A stretch of 6,546 nucleotides of DNA, taken from contig CANPXI010000058.1 of NCBI GenBank assembly GCA_947585885.1, forward strand, positions 1 to 6,546. The letters run 5' to 3'. The position numbers and the translations under genes were made by a program. Source of the stretch: an uncultured Bacilli bacterium. GTDB taxonomy: Bacteria; Bacillota_I; Bacilli_A; RF39; UBA660. Below the pieces are notes generated by a model that worked only from the letters and a program-made list of their open reading frames with translations, did no database searches and had not been told where the DNA came from. Positions 1 to 5,364 of the stretch are shown here, piece by piece; position 1 is the first letter of the stretch, and each line of letters opens with the position of its first letter.

Positions 1-14
1 GAAAATAATATAAA

Positions 15-30
15 CGCGAATGTATTCGCG
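15..30. repeat. GC-rich perfect inverted repeat (hairpin)
   Basis: Seven-base arms CGCGAAT (15-21) and ATTCGCG (24-30) are perfect reverse complements around GT. They are followed at once by AGC-GAAA-GCT (31-40), a three-pair stem with a GNRA-type loop. CGCG-containing sequence stands out sharply in DNA this AT-rich, which suggests selected structure such as the 3' part of a structured RNA or a protein-binding site. Alternatively, frame 1 is open from the window edge to a TAA at 43-45, so this could be the last codons of a gene lying mostly to the left, although GCG and AGC codons are unlike those of the plus-strand genes here. Identity unknown. Confidence 0.5.
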
Positions 31-126
31 AGCGAAAGCTATTAAAATATGTGTATTAAGTATGGTACAAATAAATGACTAAATAATTATGATTTTAACA
101 AAATTAGATTAAAAATACTATTCTTT

Positions 127-170
127 AACCTATGTATCCAGTAAGATATATGGGTTTTGCTGCTTTTTTT
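127..170 (+). terminator. Probable intrinsic terminator of an upstream transcript
   Basis: ACCTATGTATC (128-138) pairs with GATATATGGGT (145-155) over 11 positions with two G-U wobbles, and A127-T156 adds one more pair. The loop is CAGTAA. Four T follow the stem, then GCTGC, then seven T (164-170). The interrupted U-tract makes it less than ideal, but the position just before the next promoter fits an end for transcription entering from the left. Confidence 0.5.
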
Positions 171-182
171 AGTTAAAAATTG

Positions 183-210
183 TTGACTTTGTATTTATTT
201 TTGGTACAAT
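183..210 (+). promoter_or_regulatory. Sigma-A-type promoter for the HTH gene at 228
   Basis: A -35 TTGACT (183-188), a 16-base spacer and a -10 TACAAT (205-210) preceded by TGG (202-204) form an extended -10 promoter. Transcription should start near 217, leaving a leader of only about 11 nt. The leader begins with GGTGAT (217-222), which matches the anti-Shine-Dalgarno complement and sits 5 nt before the ATG at 228. Confidence 0.75.
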
Positions 211-227
211 ATAGTTGGTGATGACGG

Positions 228-536
228 ATGGGAAGACCAAAAAAAGAGAATAAAGTTAAGACTGAAGAAGAATTAATGCATGAAGAAAAACTTAGAGAAC
301 TTGAAAGAGAAGTTATTAGACAAGTAGTGCAAGCAAGAAAAAGTCAAAAGTTAAGTCAAAGAGTGGTTGGAGAAAAGGCTGGCATCATTAGAGAGACAGT
401 TGCAAAGATTGAAAATAATTTAAATAGTCCTCAAATAAATACTTTAATTAAGTTACTTGAACCTATTGGTTATACTTTAGGAGTTGTTCCTTTAGTTAAA
501 GAAGAAGAGGAAAGTATAGAAGAAGTTACTGAATAA
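228..536 (+). CDS. XRE-family HTH protein, antitoxin-like
   Basis: This 102-aa protein has a Cro/C1-type helix-turn-helix, roughly residues 29-64, with the typical LSQRVVGEKAGI...ETVAKIENN pattern. It is followed by LLEPIGYTLGVVP (76-88), the short C-terminal strand region common in HigA/HipB-like antitoxins and related regulators. The N-terminus MGRPKK is an AT-hook-like basic patch, then a charged helix (about 11-30), and the tail is acidic (EEEE...EE). It probably binds DNA as a dimer. No RelE/HigB-like toxin gene lies next to it: upstream is non-coding and downstream is a YgjP-type peptidase behind a separate promoter. It is therefore either an orphan antitoxin-like regulator or an ordinary repressor. 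An ATG at 221 is out of frame and opens only a ten-codon ORF. The gene is its own transcription unit, with a promoter at 183-210 and a terminator at 522-545. Confidence 0.85.
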   Translation: MGRPKKENKVKTEEELMHEEKLRELEREVIRQVVQARKSQKLSQRVVGEKAGIIRETVAKIENNLNSPQINTLIKLLEPIGYTLGVVPLVKEEEESIEEVTE

Positions 537-545
537 CTTCTTTTT
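522..545 (+). terminator. Intrinsic terminator overlapping the HTH gene's stop codon
   Basis: GAAGTTA (522-528) and TAACTTC (534-540) form a perfect 7-bp stem around CTGAA, followed by five T (541-545). The 5' arm lies in the last sense codons, and the stop codon TAA (534-536) is the first part of the 3' arm. A ribosome terminating here would cover the hairpin, so termination may depend on translation. The next promoter's -10 begins only 7 bases after the T-tract. Confidence 0.75.
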
Positions 546-548
546 GTG

Positions 549-557
549 TGTTATAAT
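549..557 (+). promoter_or_regulatory. Extended -10 promoter giving a leaderless transcript
   Basis: TGT (549-551) directly precedes a consensus -10, TATAAT (552-557). No good -35 hexamer is present at 16-18 bp; that stretch is the terminator of the previous gene. With the final T of the -10 at position -7, +1 falls on 564, the A of the next gene's ATG. This predicts an mRNA with no 5' untranslated region. Confidence 0.7.
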
Positions 558-563
558 GGTTAT

Positions 564-1205
564 ATGAAAGTAAAAATTGATGGAGAATATTACGAAGTAG
601 TAGTTGTTAGAAAAAGAATTAAGAATATATATATGAGGGTTAAAGATGATTTAAAGATTTATGTTTCTGTTAATAGTTTTGTTAGTGACTCTTATGTTAA
701 AGAACTAATAGATAAGAATATAAATATTTTAAAAAAAATGATAGATAGAGAAAAAAGAAAGATAGAGAGGTCTAGTAAGTTTTTTTATTTAGGTAATGAA
801 TATAGGGTTATTTTATGTAATGTGTTTAGTAAGCCTTATATAGATGAGGGTACTATTTATGTAAGAAAAGAGGAAGATTTAGACAAGTTTTTAAAGAGTG
901 AGGCTAAAAGAGTTTTACCTTTAAGAGTTGAAGAGTGTTATAAAAAGATGAATAATAAAAGTATCCCATATCCTAAAGTTAATGTAAGGAAGATGGTTAG
1001 GAAATGGGGATACTGTAATAAACGAGATAAACTTGTTACTTTAAATAGTGAATTAATTAAGTATAATATAGATGATATTGATTATGTTGTAGTTCATGAA
1101 TTATGTCATTTTTTGCATTTTGATCATAGTAAAGCATTTTGGGAAAGTGTTAAATATTATAAACCAGATTATAAAGTAAATAGAAAGCATTTAAGGGAGG
1201 AATAG
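564..1205 (+). CDS. YgjP-type zinc metallopeptidase (DUF45 family)
   Basis: This 213-aa protein has the YgjP/DUF45 signature. Residues 142-161 hold the RKMVRKWGYCNKRDKLVTLN block, matching the family's R-x-RWGSC...LN pattern. The active site VVVHELCHFLHFDHSKAFW follows at 175-193: H178 and H182 of HExxH bind zinc with E179 catalytic, and H188 is the likely third ligand. PDYK (201-204) near the end is also typical. The family is a cytoplasmic peptidase-like group whose substrates are mostly unknown. I place the start at ATG 564. A GTG at 546 is in frame but lies upstream of the TATAAT at 552-557, so it would not be in the mRNA from that promoter; ATG 564 coincides with the predicted +1. The stop TAG abuts the next gene's ATG, and the last codons contain that gene's ribosome-binding site, so the two are translationally coupled. 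Confidence 0.9.
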   Translation: MKVKIDGEYYEVVVVRKRIKNIYMRVKDDLKIYVSVNSFVSDSYVKELIDKNINILKKMIDREKRKIERSSKFFYLGNEYRVILCNVFSKPYIDEGTIYVRKEEDLDKFLKSEAKRVLPLRVEECYKKMNNKSIPYPKVNVRKMVRKWGYCNKRDKLVTLNSELIKYNIDDIDYVVVHELCHFLHFDHSKAFWESVKYYKPDYKVNRKHLREE

Positions 1206-1922
1206 ATGATTAGTAGTGTTAGTAATAGTAAAGTAAAGTATTTTAAGAGTTTAAGAGAAAAGAAGTTTATTTTAGAAGAAGGAAAGTATATAGTTGAAGG
1301 TGAACATTTAGTTATGGAAGCAAGAAAGGCTAATCTTCTTTTAGGTGTTATTACTTCTTTTGAAGATTATGAATGCGAAGAAGTAGTATATTATGTAAGT
1401 GAAACTGTTATGAAAAGTATAAGTACTTTAAAAAGTACTCCTAAAGTTATGGGTATTGTTAAGTTAGTTAGTGGTAGTGAAATTAAAGGAGAAAAGATTA
1501 TTCTTTTAGATAATGTGCAAGACCCAGGGAATGTTGGAACAATTATAAGAAGTGCATTAGCATTTAATGTAAGTACTGTTATTTTTAGTCCTGACAGTGT
1601 TAGTTTATATAACGATAAGATGATAAGAAGTAGTGAAGGCACTATTTTTAATATGAATACTGTTAGAATGGACTTAAGGGAAGCTATTAGTATAATAAAG
1701 TCACGTGGTATTAAAGTTTATTATGCAGATATGCATGGAAGTAATGATTTAGATAATATGAAAGTAAGCAGTTATGCATTAGTTTTAGGAAGTGAAGGAC
1801 AGGGAATTAGTGATTATATTAAAGAGTTAAGTGACGAATCTATTAGGGTTTCAATGAATGATAAGTGTGAAAGTTTGAATGTTTCTGTTACTGGTGGTAT
1901 AATAATGTATAAATTTAGGTGA
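1206..1922 (+). CDS. TrmH/SpoU-family rRNA 2'-O-ribose methyltransferase
   Basis: This 238-aa protein transfers a methyl group from S-adenosylmethionine to a ribose 2'-OH, most likely in 23S rRNA, as inferred from family and context. The N-terminal ~95 residues resemble the L30e-like substrate-binding domain (ISSVSNSKVKYFKSL...EGEHLVMEA). The SpoU knot domain then shows all three motifs: motif 1 DNVQDPGNVGTIIRSALAF (102-120, with N109 and R115), motif 2 VLGSEGQGIS (193-202) and motif 3 MNDKCESLNVSV (217-228). The usual Pro and Gly of motif 3 are replaced, as seen in divergent members. Full length for the RlmB/YsgA-like group; the modified base cannot be assigned from sequence alone. AAGGGAGGA (1193-1201) is a strong ribosome-binding site inside the preceding gene. 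The TGA stop is embedded in rimM's Shine-Dalgarno, so the genes are coupled. Confidence 0.9.
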   Translation: MISSVSNSKVKYFKSLREKKFILEEGKYIVEGEHLVMEARKANLLLGVITSFEDYECEEVVYYVSETVMKSISTLKSTPKVMGIVKLVSGSEIKGEKIILLDNVQDPGNVGTIIRSALAFNVSTVIFSPDSVSLYNDKMIRSSEGTIFNMNTVRMDLREAISIIKSRGIKVYYADMHGSNDLDNMKVSSYALVLGSEGQGISDYIKELSDESIRVSMNDKCESLNVSVTGGIIMYKFR

Positions 1923-1927
1923 GTTTT

Positions 1928-2395
1928 ATGAATTATGTATATATTGGAAGACTTGTTAATACTCACGCTTTAAAGGGTGAAGTTAGAATTATTAGTGATT
2001 TTCCATATAAATCACGTGTGTTTAATGTTGGCAATATGATATATATAGGGAAAGATAAAACTCCAGTTATAATAGAAAGTTATAGAACTCATAAGAATTA
2101 TGATATGGTTAAGTTTAAAGATTATTTATATAATGATGTTTTGTTATTTAAAGGTAAAAGTGTTTTTTGTTTAAAAGAAGATTTAAGTTTAGGTGATGAG
2201 GAATACTTAGATAGTGATTTTTTAGGAAAAGATGCAGTATATATGGGTAAAAATATTGGTAAGATAGAAAGCATTATTAATAATAATGGGTATAAGTTAT
2301 TTGTTGTGAGTGGTAAATTTATTCCATATAATAGGGAATTTATTGATAGTGTAGGAGATGCTGTTAGTTTTAAGAATTTGGAGGGTATTTTATGA
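1928..2395 (+). CDS. rimM: Ribosome maturation factor RimM
   Basis: RimM helps assemble the 30S head domain by binding protein S19 and assists 16S rRNA processing. The N-terminal RimM barrel is clear (YVYIGRLVNTHALKGEVRI, residues 3-21). The C-terminal PRC barrel carries FIPYNREFIDSVG (131-143), the conserved FIPF/Y motif. At 155 aa it is slightly short for the family (about 165-175), with the linker and C-terminus trimmed. I choose ATG 1928 over the in-frame GTG at 1919: AGGTGA (1917-1922) is a Shine-Dalgarno 5 nt ahead of 1928, and that Shine-Dalgarno overlaps the GTG itself. RimM proteins also usually begin a few residues before YVYIG. The stop overlaps the trmD start as ATGA, the usual rimM-trmD coupling. 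Confidence 0.95.
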   Translation: MNYVYIGRLVNTHALKGEVRIISDFPYKSRVFNVGNMIYIGKDKTPVIIESYRTHKNYDMVKFKDYLYNDVLLFKGKSVFCLKEDLSLGDEEYLDSDFLGKDAVYMGKNIGKIESIINNNGYKLFVVSGKFIPYNREFIDSVGDAVSFKNLEGIL

Positions 2396-3054
2396 AGATA
2401 GATATTTTAACTCTTTTTCCAAATATGTTTACTCCTTTTTTAGAAGAAAGTATTATTAAAAGAGCAATAGATAATGATTTAGTAAGTATTAGGGTTATTA
2501 ATATTAGAGACTTTAGTACTTTAAATAATAGTCAAGTAGATGATACTCCTTATGGTGGAGGGTCTGGTATGGTTATTATGTGTGACCCAGTTTTTAAGGC
2601 AGTTGAAAGTGTAAGAGATGATGACTCTTTAGTTATTATGATGAGTCCTAGTGGTAAAGTGTATAATGAGTGTATTGCAAAAGAGTTAAGCACAAAAAAA
2701 CACCTTATTATATTATGTGGGCATTATGAAGGGTTTGATGAGAGAATTAAAACTATTGTAGATATGGAAGTAAGTATTGGTGACTATGTTTTAACTGGAG
2801 GAGAAGTACCTGCTTTAGCAGTAATGGATAGTGTTGTAAGGCTTATTCCTGGGGTTATAAGTGAGGGTAGTTTAGAAAGTGAAAGCTTTAACGATAATTT
2901 ACTAGATTATCCAGTTTATACTAAACCAAGAGTATATAATGGTTTAGAAGTACCAGAAGTGTTACTTAGTGGAGACCATAAGAAAATAGAAGAGTATAGA
3001 AATAGTGAAAGAAATAGGGTTACTAAAGAAAAGAGACCTGATTTATTGAAGTAG
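2392..3054 (+). CDS. trmD: tRNA (guanine-37-N1)-methyltransferase TrmD
   Basis: TrmD makes m1G37 next to the anticodon of tRNAs reading CNN and some other codons, which prevents +1 frameshifting. It works as a dimer with a deep trefoil knot that binds S-adenosylmethionine. Visible family blocks are the N-terminal ILTLFPNMF (5-13), DDTPYGGGSGMV (50-61), the cofactor loop LCGHYEGFDERI (108-119), SIGDYVLTGGE (128-138) and SFNDNLLDYPVYTKP (165-179). The last block carries the conserved catalytic Asp region and is followed by VPEVLLSGDH (187-196). At 220 aa it is near the short end of the family; the C-terminus still ends in the usual RPDLL. The ribosome-binding site GGAGGG lies inside rimM, and the start overlaps the rimM stop by ATGA. 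Confidence 0.97.
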   Translation: MKIDILTLFPNMFTPFLEESIIKRAIDNDLVSIRVINIRDFSTLNNSQVDDTPYGGGSGMVIMCDPVFKAVESVRDDDSLVIMMSPSGKVYNECIAKELSTKKHLIILCGHYEGFDERIKTIVDMEVSIGDYVLTGGEVPALAVMDSVVRLIPGVISEGSLESESFNDNLLDYPVYTKPRVYNGLEVPEVLLSGDHKKIEEYRNSERNRVTKEKRPDLLK

Positions 3055-3063
3055 GTGGGTTTT

Positions 3064-3528
3064 ATGTTTTATTTAAATAGAAAGATTAAGAGATGTAAGT
3101 TTATTGATATGGGAGAGTTAACTGGCTTAAGTGTTAAACCTAGAGGAATTGGGGCATTAAAGGTTAGTAATGTTTTGATATGTAATACTGATTTAAAAAA
3201 CAAATACGCTAAAAAGCAACTTGATAAGAAGTTTTCTAAGTTATATAAAAAGATTTATGACTTTTTAGTAAGTGAAGACGATAGTGAAGAAGGAGTTAAA
3301 GCGTGTTTAGGTGAAATTGAAAAAGTAAAGCAATCTATTTTTAATAAATATAAAGAACATTTAAAAAATAAACTTTATAGAGAGTATTTAGCACGTATTG
3401 TGCTTATTCAAAATGAATTTAGAGATAAATATATGGAAAGAGAATATTATGCTAGTATTATAAGACGTAGTTTTATGGATGCAAGTAAAGAGTATGAAGA
3501 AAGTGAAAGAAAAGGAAAGAGTAGGTAA
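3064..3528 (+). CDS. Hypothetical charged helical protein
   Basis: I do not recognise this 154-aa protein. It is soluble, very rich in Lys, Glu and Tyr, and probably mostly alpha-helical from residue 45 onward, with possible coiled-coil stretches (about 45-68, 84-106 and 118-150). The first 45 residues contain a short conserved-looking segment, MGELTGLSVKPRGIGALKVS (16-35). There is no signal peptide, membrane segment or metal motif. I place the start at ATG 3064, preceded by TAGGTGGG (3052-3059), which includes the trmD stop; an in-frame GTG at 3055 lies within that ribosome-binding site and is less likely. The gene follows trmD by 9 nt and precedes the HExxH gene by 5 nt. It therefore belongs to the translation operon and may act with the next gene. 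Codon use matches its neighbours, so recent transfer is not evident. Confidence 0.75.
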   Translation: MFYLNRKIKRCKFIDMGELTGLSVKPRGIGALKVSNVLICNTDLKNKYAKKQLDKKFSKLYKKIYDFLVSEDDSEEGVKACLGEIEKVKQSIFNKYKEHLKNKLYREYLARIVLIQNEFRDKYMEREYYASIIRRSFMDASKEYEESERKGKSR

Positions 3529-3533
3529 TATGT

Positions 3534-4352
3534 ATGGAGGGGGTTATTAATTTTATAGTAGAAAACTTTGATAGAGAAGATATAGTAAGTGACTGCTTTT
3601 TAGAAGAATTTAGGAAAGTGATAGTAGGTGGGTTTAATATACCAAATGGTAACTTACATGAGATAAGAGGAAGTTCAGGCATTAATCATATTGCTCACTA
3701 TAGTTTGTATCGTTCAGAGATTGTATTTAACTTTAATAGGTTAGTTAATATTTTAAATGATTTAAGAAGAAAGAGAATTTTTAAAAGTATTGATGAAGAA
3801 CATATGAGGTATATGTTTTTTAAGATTTTGTTACATGAAGTAGGTCATGCATATGAGTCTAGTTTTTTAGTTTTTGATAAAAAGTTAAGGTTTTATAGAG
3901 ATTCAGATGAAGTATTACTTGGAGATGTTCATTTAAGTAATAATGATATAAGTTTTATAGACATTTTAATTTCTAATTATCTTTATTTAAAGTATCATAA
4001 TTATTTTCCTACTGAAAGACATGCAGAAATGTTTTCTTTTATGGTTATGAATAAGGTTATAGATAGTTTAGATTTAAAAAATATTAGTGATTATAAAGTA
4101 TATTCTTTACATAAAATTACTGAAGGGTATAGTTATAAGAATTCAAGTGTTAGTCCTTTAAAAAAGTTTTATAGTATTATTAAAAGAAGAGATATTTATG
4201 ATGAGTTAAATTTAGATGAAATTAATACTAAGGGAAAGTTTATTTATGGGGCAGAACTTAATAATGATGAACTTAGTATGGAAGTTAGTAATGTTTTAGG
4301 AAATATTGATAATATAGATGCACCAAAAAAGTTACAAAAATACTTGATATAA
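3534..4352 (+). CDS. Unrecognised protein with HExxH (zinc metallopeptidase-like) motif
   Basis: This 272-aa protein is not one I can name. HEVGH (101-105) lies in a predicted helix (FFKILLHEVGHAYES), the classic zincin form in which two His bind zinc and Glu activates water. About 55 residues later PTERHAEMFSFMV (159-171) resembles the E-x-x-A segment that supplies the third, Glu ligand in gluzincin and ImmA-type folds, so E161 is the candidate. The spacing is wider than in ImmA/IrrE. No signal peptide or membrane segment is seen, so it is probably cytoplasmic. The function is unknown, and the enzyme assignment is inference from motifs. The start ATG 3534 has AGG (3523-3525) of GAGTAGGT as a moderate ribosome-binding site 8 nt upstream; ATG 3530 is out of frame and stops at once. 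The rplS promoter's -35 lies in its last codons. Confidence 0.75.
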   Translation: MEGVINFIVENFDREDIVSDCFLEEFRKVIVGGFNIPNGNLHEIRGSSGINHIAHYSLYRSEIVFNFNRLVNILNDLRRKRIFKSIDEEHMRYMFFKILLHEVGHAYESSFLVFDKKLRFYRDSDEVLLGDVHLSNNDISFIDILISNYLYLKYHNYFPTERHAEMFSFMVMNKVIDSLDLKNISDYKVYSLHKITEGYSYKNSSVSPLKKFYSIIKRRDIYDELNLDEINTKGKFIYGAELNNDELSMEVSNVLGNIDNIDAPKKLQKYLI

Positions 4353-4372
4353 ATTTTATTTTGTGTTAGTAT
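4344..4372 (+). promoter_or_regulatory. Promoter of rplS
   Basis: TTGATA (4344-4349), a 17-base spacer and TAGTAT (4367-4372) preceded by TGT (4364-4366) form a good sigma-A promoter with an extended -10. The -35 overlaps the last codons and stop of the preceding gene. Predicted +1 is 4379, the first base of the structured leader. Confidence 0.75.
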
Positions 4373-4378
4373 TATTAC

Positions 4379-4423
4379 TAGCTTAATCCGCTGCAAGGGG
4401 TTTGTATGATTAAATAAAAGCTA
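4379..4423 (+). promoter_or_regulatory. Structured 5' leader of rplS, probable L19 leader
   Basis: A compact 45-nt fold can be drawn by hand. TAGCTT (4379-4384) pairs with AAGCTA (4418-4423). AATC (4385-4388) pairs with GATT (4408-4411), leaving a 6-nt A-rich bulge (4412-4417). An inner hairpin TGCAA (4392-4396) / TTGTA (4402-4406), with one G-U pair, closes a GGGGT loop, above an internal loop of CGC opposite T. The position just before rplS and the small size match the L19 leader family (Rfam L19_leader) of Bacillota, through which L19 is thought to repress its own synthesis. The Shine-Dalgarno AAGGAG lies just 3' of the fold. The family match is from memory and position, not a covariance search. 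Confidence 0.7.
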
Positions 4424-4443
4424 AAGATAAGGAGAAGAAAAGT

Positions 4444-4782
4444 ATGAACGTTATTGATAAGATTAACGAAAAGCAAATTAATCCTAACGTTCCTCCTTTT
4501 AGAGTAGGAGATACTGTAAGAGTAGACGTTAGAATTAAAGAAGGTAAAAGAGAGAGAGTTCAAGCTTATGAAGGTGTTGTTACTGCACGTAAAGGTGGAA
4601 GCGTTAGTGAGACTTTTACTGTTAGAAAACAAACTGGTAGTGTAGCAATTAATAGGGTATTTCCAGTAAATAGTCCTTTAATTGATAAGATTACTGTTAT
4701 TAAAAAAGGTAAAGTTAGAAGAGCTAAACTTAATTTCTTAAAGAATCTTAAGGGTAGATATAAGATTAAGGAAAGAAACTAA
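4444..4782 (+). CDS. rplS: 50S ribosomal protein L19
   Basis: L19 sits at the 30S-50S interface and contributes to intersubunit bridges. The 112-aa length is standard. Family blocks are visible throughout: PPFRVGDTVRVDVRI (17-31), ERVQAYEGVVTARKGG (37-52), FTVRKQTGSVAINRVFPVNSP (58-78, with AIN where most have GVG) and GKVRRAKLNFLKNLKGRYKI (89-108). The ribosome-binding site AAGGAG (4429-4434 region) lies about 9 nt before ATG. The gene has its own promoter, leader and terminator, so it is expressed apart from the rimM-trmD operon, though read-through from upstream is possible because I see no terminator in front of it. In many Bacillota rplS directly follows trmD; here two unknown genes intervene. 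Confidence 0.97.
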   Translation: MNVIDKINEKQINPNVPPFRVGDTVRVDVRIKEGKRERVQAYEGVVTARKGGSVSETFTVRKQTGSVAINRVFPVNSPLIDKITVIKKGKVRRAKLNFLKNLKGRYKIKERN

Positions 4783-4799
4783 AAATCTTTCTTTTTTTT
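4769..4799 (+). terminator. Intrinsic terminator of rplS, spanning the stop codon
   Basis: GAAAGA (4771-4776) pairs with TCTTTC (4786-4791). The stem can extend outward by A-T and G-U pairs to about 4769-4793. The loop AACTAAAAA contains the rplS stop TAA (4780-4782). A run of eight T (4792-4799) follows. It is a strong U-tract with a weak AT-rich stem. Confidence 0.75.
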
Positions 4800-4802
4800 G
4801 TA

Positions 4803-4831
4803 TTGAAGTTAATGAATTTAAAATATATAAT
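4803..4831 (+). promoter_or_regulatory. Promoter of lepB
   Basis: TTGAAG (4803-4808), a 17-base spacer and consensus TATAAT (4826-4831) make a good sigma-A promoter immediately after the rplS terminator. Predicted +1 is near 4838, giving a leader of about 21 nt. Confidence 0.8.
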
Positions 4832-4858
4832 TATTAATAGAAGAAATGAGGGATGATT

Positions 4859-5353
4859 GTGGAGACTTTTAAATATGTTTTGAATTTTTTAAAACCTTAT
4901 TTAATTATTATAGTAGTGGTTGTTTTAATTAGAACTTTTATTATTACTCCTGGGGTTGTTAATGGAGACTCAATGAATTCTACATTACATGATGGTGAAG
5001 TAGTTCTCGTTAATAAGATTGGTAAACATTTTAGTATTAATAGATTTGATATTGTTGTAGTTAAGTATGATGGTGGAGAGATTATTAAGAGAGTTATTGG
5101 TTTACCTGGAGAAACTGTAAAGTATGCTGATAATGTTTTATATATAAATGGCAAAGAAGTAGTAAGTGATTATGTTTTTGAAGATACTGATGATTTTACT
5201 TTGGAAGCTGGAAAGAACGAGTATGTGGTTCTTGGAGATAATAGAGATATTTCTAAAGATAGTAGAATACTAGGCGCTTTTAATAAAAAAGATATTGTAG
5301 GGAAAGTGGGTATTAGAATTCTACCTTTTAGAAGTATTGGTACTATTAAGTAA
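4859..5353 (+). CDS. lepB: Type I signal peptidase (S26 family)
   Basis: This enzyme removes signal peptides from secreted proteins on the outer face of the membrane. One N-terminal membrane anchor (about residues 11-28, LKPYLIIIVVVVLIRTFII) precedes the catalytic domain. Box B, NGDSMNSTL, holds the nucleophile Ser38. Box D, IIKRVIGLPGE, holds the general base Lys77. Box E is GDNRDISKDSR (126-136). At 164 aa this is the compact, single-anchor Gram-positive SipS-like form. The start is uncertain. ATG 4853 has GAGGG touching it with no spacing, whereas GTG 4859 has the same GAGGG (4848-4852) 6 nt upstream, so I prefer GTG; the ATG form would add two residues (M-I). lepB next to rplS is a common Bacillota order. 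It is probably cotranscribed with the YgjV-like gene 11 nt downstream. Confidence 0.95.
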   Translation: METFKYVLNFLKPYLIIIVVVVLIRTFIITPGVVNGDSMNSTLHDGEVVLVNKIGKHFSINRFDIVVVKYDGGEIIKRVIGLPGETVKYADNVLYINGKEVVSDYVFEDTDDFTLEAGKNEYVVLGDNRDISKDSRILGAFNKKDIVGKVGIRILPFRSIGTIK

Positions 5354-5364
5354 ATGGAGTTTTT

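Noticed and set aside
15..30. LexA/SOS box
   Set aside because: The Bacillus-type box is CGAAC-N4-GTTCG; here the arms are separated by only two bases and the C/G positions do not match.
63..71. Extra promoter at TGG-TACAAA, similar to the extended -10 at 202-210
   Set aside because: No -35-like hexamer 16-18 bp upstream and no gene before the terminator-like hairpin at 127-170.
546..563. GTG 546 as start of the YgjP-type gene
   Set aside because: It lies upstream of the TATAAT at 552-557 and partly within the preceding terminator zone; MCYNGY has no family support, and ATG 564 coincides with predicted +1.
1391..1642. Minus-strand open frame of 83 codons inside the TrmH-family gene
   Set aside because: It lies wholly opposite conserved SpoU motifs; composition is the low-complexity Leu/Ile/Thr/Ser expected from the complement of an A- and G-rich gene.
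1920..2395. Possible use of TGA as tryptophan (Mycoplasma code)
   Set aside because: TGA codons at 1920-1922 and 2393-2395 coincide exactly with gene junctions and Trp is encoded by TGG within conserved motifs.
3473..3682. Minus-strand open frame spanning the junction of the two unknown genes
   Set aside because: No ribosome-binding site or recognisable motif, and it overlaps two well-supported plus-strand genes.
4378..4632. Minus-strand open frame opposite the rplS leader and gene
   Set aside because: Opposes a conserved ribosomal protein gene and its structured leader; the Ser/Asn/Phe-rich translation is a shadow.
4897..5154. Minus-strand open frame opposite lepB
   Set aside because: Opposes the signal peptidase catalytic boxes; no independent support.
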